In this document: positions 45,217 through 52,258 of the stretch, piece by piece
Layout of the letters: every line of letters starts with the position of its first letter
Position numbering within the stretch: position 1 is the stretch's first letter
Source of the DNA: Mesobacillus sp. AQ2
GTDB taxonomy: Bacteria; Bacillota; Bacilli; Bacillales; Cytobacillaceae
Length of the DNA: 64,000 nt
Assembly: GCF_030122805.1 (NCBI RefSeq)
Contig: NZ_CP126080.1
Coordinates: 4,345,501-4,409,500 of the forward strand
Direction: 5' to 3'
The notes under the pieces: generated by a model
Told to the model about the DNA's origin: nothing
The model's input: only the letters and a program-made list of their open reading frames with translations
Databases searched by the model: none
Position numbers and translations under genes: made by a program

Positions 45217-46707
45217 TTAAAACCTAAATCCAACCAACTCTTTCCTCTTCTCATCCAATACACGTACTTTTTCTGTGTATTTCTCCAGGTCTCTGCTTAA
45301 TTTCTCTTTTCTATCTCCAATCATCCGCATAACCTCTTTCGGGCTTGGCCCGCCTTGGAGATCGCGAATTTCGATGAAGTATTCTGGCGAGATGATTTTT
45401 TGCCATTCTTCTTCTGTGAGTGACACGTTGACGAATTGCTGAATCACCGTGTTAATTGCTTCGACGTCCCATTCGTAAAGTTCTTTTCCTTCTTTAACAG
45501 TCTCCTTGGAAATGAAGCTTGCAATCGAGTGGGCTTTCCTGAATGGAACGCTGTATTCGCGGGCAAGTGTGTCGGCAAGCTCGGTAATCGTGATGCTGGA
45601 CTTCTTCGCCATTTCTCGAGTGTGCTCACCGTTCACCTTCAACGTCGCAATCACCGCGTACATCAGCTTCCAGACGCGGTTGGCGTTATTGAAAGCTCGG
45701 TACAAGTGCGGCTGCAAATCGTCTTCTGTATCGACGATATCGCCGAATGGTGTATTGTGGACCATATTGAAAGCGGCAAGCGCGTCCCCATAAGCACTGC
45801 TGGCAATCGAGCGGGAATGCTCAATCGACACCGGATTGCGCTTTTGCGGCATAATGCTGCTGCATTGCACGTAAGGATCGGCGACGTAAAAAGAACCGAA
45901 TTCGCGTGTGACATGCTGAAGGAAGTCCTGGATCCAGCGGCCGGTGTTCACCATGCTAGTCATCAATGCTGAAGCAGTCTCAAGCAGGTAATCCCCTCCG
46001 CCAATCGAGTCATAGGAATTCTCGACAATCCGGTCAAACCCTAGCAATTCCCGAGTACGCTCACGACTGATCGGGAATCCCGTCGTCGTCAGGGCAGCAG
46101 CCCCAAGCGAGGACTGGTTGACCGTCCGATAAGCCGCCCATAGTCTCTGAATATCGCGTCCCAAAACATCATAGATAGCCAGGAAGTAATGCCCCAGTGT
46201 CGTCGGCTGGGCTGGCTGCGTATGTGTATAACCAGTAATGATCGTATCGGTATGGCTCTCAGCCTGCTCAAGCAACGCCTCGCTCAATTGATAGGCACTT
46301 GCAAGCAAATTGACGAGATGCTCCCTGAGCACGAGGCGGTACATTGCGACCCCCATATCATTGCGGCTGCGGCCGATATGGATTTTACCGGCAAGCTCAG
46401 CGCCGATTTCCTCGCCGATTTTCGCTTCCATCATGAAAAATAAATCCTCGAACTGCGGCTCATAACTCAGCTGCCCGACATCCGTCACGGCAACCTTATT
46501 AATCCCCTCAAGCATCACTTTCGCTTCATCTTTTTCGATAATCCCCTGTTCAGCAAGCATAATCACATGCGCCCGGTGGATATCAAACATGACATGGAAC
46601 AAATAATCCCGCTGGTCATTGAAGACCGGCTTCAGCAGTGCCTCAACATACGTCTTCCCGGGAAAAGCCGCCCCTTCATTTTTGATAAACTCTTCTAGCT
46701 TGTTCAT
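45217..46707 (-). CDS. Argininosuccinate-lyase-like (fumarase/aspartase superfamily) lyase
   Basis: 496 residues, about 35 longer than typical ArgH. Superfamily conserved regions: C1 HIGRSRNDMGVAMYRL, C2 GYTHTQPAQPTTLGHY (His catalytic base area), and C3 CSSIMPQKRNPVSIEHSRS with the catalytic loop Ser. These enzymes cleave C-N or C-O bonds to release fumarate or a relative. In true ArgH C3 reads GSSxMPQKKNP followed by D-x-x-E-L; here R and VSIEHSRS follow, and it lies not with argG but at the end of a transport operon with a ROK regulator. So argininosuccinate is probably not its substrate, though an automatic pipeline would call it argH. GGAG eight bases before ATG 46707. 42 bases downstream of the permease stop. 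Confidence 0.85.
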   Translation of the reverse strand: MNKLEEFIKNEGAAFPGKTYVEALLKPVFNDQRDYLFHVMFDIHRAHVIMLAEQGIIEKDEAKVMLEGINKVAVTDVGQLSYEPQFEDLFFMMEAKIGEEIGAELAGKIHIGRSRNDMGVAMYRLVLREHLVNLLASAYQLSEALLEQAESHTDTIITGYTHTQPAQPTTLGHYFLAIYDVLGRDIQRLWAAYRTVNQSSLGAAALTTTGFPISRERTRELLGFDRIVENSYDSIGGGDYLLETASALMTSMVNTGRWIQDFLQHVTREFGSFYVADPYVQCSSIMPQKRNPVSIEHSRSIASSAYGDALAAFNMVHNTPFGDIVDTEDDLQPHLYRAFNNANRVWKLMYAVIATLKVNGEHTREMAKKSSITITELADTLAREYSVPFRKAHSIASFISKETVKEGKELYEWDVEAINTVIQQFVNVSLTEEEWQKIISPEYFIEIRDLQGGPSPKEVMRMIGDRKEKLSRDLEKYTEKVRVLDEKRKELVGFRF

Positions 46708-46748
46708 ATTTTCATCTCCGATTCTATGATTATGCTAATATTCCAGCC

Positions 46749-48440
46749 TTAAGATAACGACTGTTCGGCCTTGACCCCGAAGAACTTGTTCGAAATAAGC
46801 AAGACGACTGCGATCAAGACAATCTGAATCATCCCATATGCAGCTGCCTGGCCCATATTGAACATCCGCAGCTGGTTCATGATTTCAATTGAAATCGGCC
46901 TGTTTGAAATCGTATACAGCAATACCGATGTCGGGAACTCACCGACAGATTCCACAAATGCCAGCAAAGTCCCTGATAGCACGCCAGGCATAATGATTGG
47001 TAAAATAACCTTACGGAATGTGTAGAACCATTTTGCCCCAAGGCTTCTTGAGGCTTCCTCAATCGAGTCATCCAGCTGCTCCAAAACAGCGTTTGTCGAG
47101 CGGACAACGAGCGGAATATGCCTGATAAAGTATGCAAGCGGCAAGATCCAGAATGTACCGACAAGGATATTCCCGAACGAGAAAATATTCGGCTCGTTAA
47201 AAGCAATGATCAAGTTCATCCCGATGACCGTCGCTGGCAATGCCCACGGAATCATCACGAGGATATCAACAAAGCTTTTGCCGACAAACTTCCGCTTAAC
47301 CAACACATACGAAGCGAGCACACCGAACACCAGGTTCCCCGCCGTCGCGATCACTGACAACAGCAAGCTGTTTTTCAAAGGCTTAAAGATATTCGGATCC
47401 TCCAGCAATAATCGATAGTTCTCAAAGTTAAACACCGAAGGATACGTCTGCCATGTCCAGGTTCCGTCCGGAACGAGAGACAGCAGCAGAATCGTAAAGT
47501 GCGGCAGCAGCAGGATGATGACGCCGATAACGCCAATGAACACCATCGTCCACTTCAGCACCAGATTGTTCACTTCACTGCGATGCGCGCCAATTCCCTT
47601 TGAAGCCATCCGGTAGTCTTTGCGGTTCTGGTACCAGCGCATGAATAATAAGAAGGAAATCGAAACAATCGACAGGATGACAGATTGAGTCGCAGCAACC
47701 TCCATGTCTCCATTAATCTTCGAAAAATAAATCTGCAGACTCAGCACCCGGAATCCGCCCGCCAGCAAGAACGGTGCACTGAAGGATGCCATCGAAATCA
47801 TGAACACCAGCAGTGAAGCGGCAACGATGGCAGGAGTCAATAACGGGAATGTCACCTTCCAGAACACCTGGAAACGGCTCGCTCCCAGGTTGTATGCCGA
47901 CTCCTCAAGCGACGGGTCGATTTTATGGATTGCCGAAGACACCGTCATGTAGAAATAAACATACATCGTATAAGCATGAACAATCAGGATGCCTGAAATC
48001 CCGCCGATTTTAAAAGGTACTTCTTCCAGTCCAAACAAATCCTTAATCGCGTTCGGCACAAGCCCAGTTTCCCCATAAAGGAACATGAATGCCATAACCC
48101 CTACCAATGACGGCAGGACGATCGGCATGATCGCAGCCGTTGCGAAAAAACCTCTGCCAGGGAAATCATACCGGTTAAAAATAAACGCCAGCGGAATCCC
48201 GATTGCCGCACTCACCAAAACACTGAGGACAGATATATAGACCGAATTCCACAACGCTTGCAGATTCGTCTTCGATTCCTGCGAGAAAAAGTCCTCATAG
48301 TTCCCAAATGTAAAACTGCCCTCTTTTTGCAGACTTTCAAGAATCGTCCTTATTGATGGGTATAGGACATAGGCAATCAAGACAAGCAGCACTGGAATCA
48401 GCAAATATAATGTCAGCCGGTTATCGCGATTTTTCATCAT
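46749..48440 (-). CDS. ABC transporter permease, two fused domains (FbpB/ThiP-like)
   Basis: 563 residues with about 12 helices in two halves; each half has an EAA loop (LEESAYNLGASRFQVFWKVTFPLLTP near 178; IEEASRSLGAKWFYTFRKVILPIIMPG near 465). Such fused permeases belong to importers of the Fe3+, thiamine, aminoethylphosphonate and related group. Start ATG 48440 overlaps the ATPase stop (ATGA), showing coupling. Second-last gene of the operon. The substrate is undefined. Confidence 0.92.
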   Translation of the reverse strand: MMKNRDNRLTLYLLIPVLLVLIAYVLYPSIRTILESLQKEGSFTFGNYEDFFSQESKTNLQALWNSVYISVLSVLVSAAIGIPLAFIFNRYDFPGRGFFATAAIMPIVLPSLVGVMAFMFLYGETGLVPNAIKDLFGLEEVPFKIGGISGILIVHAYTMYVYFYMTVSSAIHKIDPSLEESAYNLGASRFQVFWKVTFPLLTPAIVAASLLVFMISMASFSAPFLLAGGFRVLSLQIYFSKINGDMEVAATQSVILSIVSISFLLFMRWYQNRKDYRMASKGIGAHRSEVNNLVLKWTMVFIGVIGVIILLLPHFTILLLSLVPDGTWTWQTYPSVFNFENYRLLLEDPNIFKPLKNSLLLSVIATAGNLVFGVLASYVLVKRKFVGKSFVDILVMIPWALPATVIGMNLIIAFNEPNIFSFGNILVGTFWILPLAYFIRHIPLVVRSTNAVLEQLDDSIEEASRSLGAKWFYTFRKVILPIIMPGVLSGTLLAFVESVGEFPTSVLLYTISNRPISIEIMNQLRMFNMGQAAAYGMIQIVLIAVVLLISNKFFGVKAEQSLS

Positions 48441-49531
48441 GACACATCACCGCTTAACATCGGAATCAATCTGATTTGGTCGGCAGGAAGCTCAACCCAT
48501 ACATCCGCTCCCGGCTTCAGATTCGCTGAAACATGATTCAGCACATTCACCTCAAGCAGCAAGTCATTGACCTTTACCGCCAGATTGATGATTGTCCCGA
48601 AGAACTGGACTTTTTCAACTTTTCCTTTAAAAACGTTGTGCCGGTCTGCCTTTTCATCAAGAATCTTCACGGACTCAGGACGAACCGAGAGGGACAATTC
48701 ACGATCTTCGTTTTCCCTACTAAAATTAAAAGGCGTATTATGTACAACAAATTGATTTTCACCAGCCGAGACAGTGACAAGAGCGTCGTCAACCTGCTCC
48801 ACTTTTACAGGAAGAAGATTGATCTCGCCTATGAAACTGGCAACAAAGTCATTGGCCGGTTCATTATAAATCTCCGACGGCGTCCCCACCTGGTGGCACA
48901 CCCCGAAATTGAAGACAGCGATCCTGTCACTCATCGACAGCGCCTCTGCCTGGTCGTGGGTAACATAAATCGTCGTAATCTTATATTCTTTCTGCAGCCT
49001 GAGGATCTCCGCCCGCATCTCGTCGCGCAGTTTCGCATCCAGGTTGCTTAACGGCTCATCCAGCAACAGGATTTCAGGTTCAATCACCAATGCCCTCGCA
49101 AGTGCCACACGCTGCTGCTGACCTCCACTCAACTGACTCACCTGACGATCGGCGTATTGCTCGAGCCTGACCTTGCGAAGCACCTCGTGCACCCTGGTTT
49201 TTACTTCACTGGAGGCCATCTTCCTTACCTTCAATCCAAACGCGACATTTTCAAAGACCGTCATATGAGGAAAAAGGGCATAGTTTTGGAAAACCATGCC
49301 CGTATTTCTTTTTTCAGGAGGTACACGCGTCATATCTTTATCGCCAAATCGCACGACACCTTTGGTAGGATAATAGAATCCGGCAATCATCCGCAGCGTT
49401 GTCGTCTTGCCGCAGCCACTCGGTCCGAGGAAGGTAAAGAACTCCCCATCATTGATTTCCAGATTCAAATGATCCACTGCCACTACCTTTCCGAAGGCTT
49501 TTTGGACATTTTCTATTTTTATCGACGCCAT
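48437..49531 (-). CDS. ABC transporter ATP-binding protein (PotA/FbpC-type)
   Basis: About 364 residues. Walker A GPSGCGKTTT (near 37), signature LSGGQQQRVALARAL (near 135), Walker B LLLDEPLSNLD and the His in VTHDQAEALS. The C-terminal TOBE domain (about 240-360) is typical of polyamine/iron/sugar importers. ATG 49531 has AGGA ten bases upstream; GTG 49540 lies in that site and is less likely. Coupled to the permease by a four-base overlap. Confidence 0.95.
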   Translation of the reverse strand: MASIKIENVQKAFGKVVAVDHLNLEINDGEFFTFLGPSGCGKTTTLRMIAGFYYPTKGVVRFGDKDMTRVPPEKRNTGMVFQNYALFPHMTVFENVAFGLKVRKMASSEVKTRVHEVLRKVRLEQYADRQVSQLSGGQQQRVALARALVIEPEILLLDEPLSNLDAKLRDEMRAEILRLQKEYKITTIYVTHDQAEALSMSDRIAVFNFGVCHQVGTPSEIYNEPANDFVASFIGEINLLPVKVEQVDDALVTVSAGENQFVVHNTPFNFSRENEDRELSLSVRPESVKILDEKADRHNVFKGKVEKVQFFGTIINLAVKVNDLLLEVNVLNHVSANLKPGADVWVELPADQIRLIPMLSGDVS

Positions 49532-49543
49532 ACCGTACACATC

Positions 49544-50632
49544 CTATTCTTTGATTTCTTTTTCTCCGCTCTTAATGTTTTCATCCCAATACTTCATCCA
49601 CGCATCACTATTGTCCTGGAAGACCTTCCAGTCGATATCCATCGCCTTGATTTCAGTATCCGTGATCCACTTCGGCAGATCCTTCACATCATCACGAGTA
49701 GGGATGCGGTAGTATTTTTCTGCTAAAAGCTTCGCCGCTTCAGGCGTGTTGACAAACTCATAGAATGCTTCAGCCGCTTTCTGGTGCGGCGCATTCTTCA
49801 CGATCGCGATTCCTTCAGTCAGGACTGGCGTTCCGCTTTCAGGAACGATGAACTCAAATGGATAGTTCTTGTTTTCCTTCAGCATGACAACATCTGGCAT
49901 TGCCCAGACAGAGACGGAACCTTCACCCTTGGCAACCTTGTTGTACATCATTTCCGGGTTAGCAGAGTATTCCTTCGTATTCGCATCAAGCTTTTCAAGC
50001 CACTCATAACCCTTTGCTGTGTCCTGGGAATCCTTGAAATCACGGTAGATCATCGCAGAGAAGATCGTTCTCATCGTACCGGAAGCAAGCGGATAACGAA
50101 TGATGATTTCATCCTTCCATTTCGGATCAAGCAGGTCATCCCAATCCTTCGGCGCTTCTTCCTTTGTCAGCTCCTTGCTGTTGTACATGATAACCTCAGG
50201 TGTCTGGCTTGTTCCTGACCAGTTCCAGTCTGCTTCGTGGAAATTATCAGCCAATGCCCCGGAGTATGAAGGTTCATACGGCTGTAAAAGTCCTTCGTCC
50301 TTAGCCTGGTCGAACATGACGGATGGAGCTCCCCACCAGACGTCTGCCTGAGGATTGTTTTTCTCGGAACGGACACGGTCAAGAACTTCCTGTGAACCCA
50401 TGTCGAGCCATTCCACATCGACGTTATGCTCGGCTTCGAACTGCTTTTCAAATTCTGTTAAAATATCTTTTCCGTGCGGAGAATAAATCACCACTTTATC
50501 TTCCAGCTTGTCTTTGGAGCCATTATCTCCAGCCGGTTTGCTCGATCCTTCTTCAGAGCTGCATGCTGCCAGTAATAACGATGCAGATAAAGTTAATGCC
50601 GTGATAATCGAAACTTTCTTTTTGTGTTTCAC
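49544..50632 (-). CDS. ABC transporter substrate-binding lipoprotein (family 1, AfuA/FbpA-like)
   Basis: 362 residues. A lipoprotein signal ends LLAACSSE (Cys24), then a Ser/Gly/Lys linker. The binding domain opens KVVIYSPHGKDILTEFEKQFEAEHNVDVEW and has QADVWWGAPSVMF, NPEMMYNKVAKGEGSVSVWAMPDVVM and GIAIVKNAPHQKAAEAFYEFVNTPEAAKLL, the layout of Fe3+/phosphonate/putrescine-type periplasmic proteins. The Tyr pair that ligates iron in FbpA is not evident, arguing against ferric iron. GTG start at 50632 with GGGGGAG five bases upstream. It lies directly behind the regulator. Confidence 0.93.
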   Translation of the reverse strand: MKHKKKVSIITALTLSASLLLAACSSEEGSSKPAGDNGSKDKLEDKVVIYSPHGKDILTEFEKQFEAEHNVDVEWLDMGSQEVLDRVRSEKNNPQADVWWGAPSVMFDQAKDEGLLQPYEPSYSGALADNFHEADWNWSGTSQTPEVIMYNSKELTKEEAPKDWDDLLDPKWKDEIIIRYPLASGTMRTIFSAMIYRDFKDSQDTAKGYEWLEKLDANTKEYSANPEMMYNKVAKGEGSVSVWAMPDVVMLKENKNYPFEFIVPESGTPVLTEGIAIVKNAPHQKAAEAFYEFVNTPEAAKLLAEKYYRIPTRDDVKDLPKWITDTEIKAMDIDWKVFQDNSDAWMKYWDENIKSGEKEIKE

Positions 50633-50647
50633 AAAAACTCCCCCTCA

Positions 50648-51859
50648 TTAATGGTATTTAATCAAACTTTCATGTTCCCTCATGAAAAGTGACACGGCAC
50701 CAAGAACCCCTGCATTGTCACCCAGTTGGGACGTCTTCAGCTGGACTGAACTAGGAAGGTATTGATTCACAATCTCCTGCAGCTTCGGCAGAATGTATTC
50801 GGATGATTTAAGAACACCACCTCCTAAAATGACAATCTCTGGATTTAGCAAACTGGCAGCATTTACAATCCCATATGCCAGATGCTCAATTGCTTCATCA
50901 ATGACTTTAAGCGCAATTTGATCACCACTTTTCGCCAGCTTGAACGCCACCTCCCCCGACAGCTCGGAGGCAAGTGCCTGTTGATGCAGAGGATGCTCCA
51001 GCTCCTTCTGGATGCACCTTGTCAGCCTGTCTCCAATCGATTTACCGCCGGCCACACTTTCAAGATAGCCATAGCGGTGAAAAATTGGCTTGAATTCATT
51101 TTTCATATCATTCTTGTCCGTCACCATGTAGCCAATTTCACCAGCCGCGCTGGATGAGCCGCGATATAGCTGATTGTTGATGATAATTCCGCTCCCGATT
51201 CCCGTGCCGACGGCGATGAACAGCACACTCTGCTTATCGCGCGCGTTTCCAAGCCACTGCTCGCCTAGCGCTGCTACATTCACATCATTATCCACATGCA
51301 CCGGGTAGGGAATATAACGCTTTGCCTCGGTGATAAAAGGGTACCGGACCCAATTCAGGCTCGGGGCCTCAACGACAATCCCGGTTGTTGTCTCAGTGAT
51401 TCCCGGGACACCCGCGCCCATTCCGAGGATCTTCTCGTCTTCAATCCCTTCCTTGTTCACCATAAACTCTATTTCTCTGGCAATCTGCTTTAGCAGCCCT
51501 GAGTCTAGATACTGGCAAGTGTTAAAACTGCTGCTCGCAACGATGTTCCCATTCAAATCGCAAATAACCGTCTTCACTTTCGTCCCGCCAATATCCGTTC
51601 CGATTATGTATGCTGCCTTTTCATTGAAGTACAGCTGGATTGGCCTTCTGCCTCCCTGTGACGTCGACTCACCAATCCCCTTCTCAAAAATCCACTTTTC
51701 CTGAATCAATTCATCGACCAGTAATGATACGGTTGGTTTACTGATATTGATTTTCGCGGCTATTTCTGCCCTGGAGATCGGTGAATTTTCCTGAATGCAC
51801 TGTAGCACCCTTTTCTTGTTGAGTGATTTCAGCTGTACCGGTGTTCCACTTAGATTCAT
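50648..51859 (-). CDS. ROK-family transcriptional repressor (XylR/NagC type)
   Basis: 403 residues. N-terminal winged HTH (about 14-70: RVLQCIQENSPISRAEIAAKINISKPTVSLLVDELI), then the ROK kinase-like domain: ADP/sugar-binding IIGTDIGGTKVKTVICDLNG, GMGAGVPGITE, VDNDVNVAALGEQWLG, ALFIAVGTGIGSGI-like (LFIAVGTGIGSGIIINN) and a C-terminal NPEIVILGGGV. Zinc-loop Cys residues typical of NagC/Mlc are absent. ROK repressors sense sugars. It heads the operon (so autoregulated) and is divergent from the PIG-L gene; two inverted repeats in the gap are candidate operators. Stop and next start are 15 bases apart. Confidence 0.92.
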   Translation of the reverse strand: MNLSGTPVQLKSLNKKRVLQCIQENSPISRAEIAAKINISKPTVSLLVDELIQEKWIFEKGIGESTSQGGRRPIQLYFNEKAAYIIGTDIGGTKVKTVICDLNGNIVASSSFNTCQYLDSGLLKQIAREIEFMVNKEGIEDEKILGMGAGVPGITETTTGIVVEAPSLNWVRYPFITEAKRYIPYPVHVDNDVNVAALGEQWLGNARDKQSVLFIAVGTGIGSGIIINNQLYRGSSSAAGEIGYMVTDKNDMKNEFKPIFHRYGYLESVAGGKSIGDRLTRCIQKELEHPLHQQALASELSGEVAFKLAKSGDQIALKVIDEAIEHLAYGIVNAASLLNPEIVILGGGVLKSSEYILPKLQEIVNQYLPSSVQLKTSQLGDNAGVLGAVSLFMREHESLIKYH

Positions 51860-51887
51860 AACATCACGGCCTTAAAATTCTTTTTGG

Positions 51888-51904
51888 TTAGTAAGATTTA
51901 CTAA
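51888..51904. promoter_or_regulatory. Operator-like inverted repeat 1 (ROK operon side)
   Basis: TTAGTAA-gat-TTACTAA, perfect arms of seven, ten bases downstream of the -10 of the ROK promoter, so binding would block transcription. The arm resembles those at 52164-52186 and known XylR-type sites (TTAGTTT...AAACTAA). Confidence 0.65.
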
Positions 51905-51913
51905 TTAACTAAA

Positions 51914-51942
51914 AATATACATTACTTTGTAACCGTTTACAA
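51914..51942 (-). promoter_or_regulatory. Promoter of the ROK-ABC-lyase operon with a perfect cre box
   Basis: Minus strand TTGTAA (plus 51937-51942), 17 bases, TATATT (plus 51914-51919). Overlapping it at 51928-51941 is TGTAACCGTTTACA, a perfect match to the CcpA cre consensus TGTAANCGNTNACA. Repression by CcpA marks the operon as one for catabolism of a carbon source. Confidence 0.8.
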
Positions 51943-52163
51943 TAACAAAGTTCTGAAAATTTAAAATCGTGTTTAAAAAAATATATTTTTTCAATTTCAA
52001 AGATATTCTTGATCTGTCGCTTCCTTTTAAAATAAAATATCCAGTTGGTTCCATTTACCCACCTGTAAAATGGATATAAATAACCATTTTTAATATTCTG
52101 ACAATTATTTATTTTACAATATTATCTAACTATGATTATCTTGAATTAGGTGTTATATCTGTT

Positions 52164-52186
52164 GTTAGTTAGGCAGATTAACTAAC
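52164..52186. promoter_or_regulatory. Operator-like inverted repeat 2 (PIG-L side)
   Basis: GTTAGTTA-ggcagat-TAACTAAC, eight-base arms with seven-base spacer, about 70 bases before the PIG-L start. It shares the TTAG.../...CTAA core with repeat 1; probably the second ROK binding site. Confidence 0.65.
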
Positions 52187-52258
52187 CTACAAATACATAC
52201 AGAGGAAGGAGTGTTCATTATTTCTCAGCAAAACTCAAAAATGAAAGGGGTTACAAAA

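Noticed and set aside
45436..45972. Plus-strand ORF of 178 codons opposite the lyase
   Set aside because: Antisense to a conserved lyase; no support of its own.
48533..49051. Plus-strand ORF of 172 codons inside the ABC ATPase region
   Set aside because: Antisense to a clear ATPase with Walker motifs.
49544..50632. Ferric-iron binding protein (FbpA) as the specific function
   Set aside because: The Tyr-Tyr iron ligands are not evident, and the cre box plus ROK regulator argue for a carbon source.
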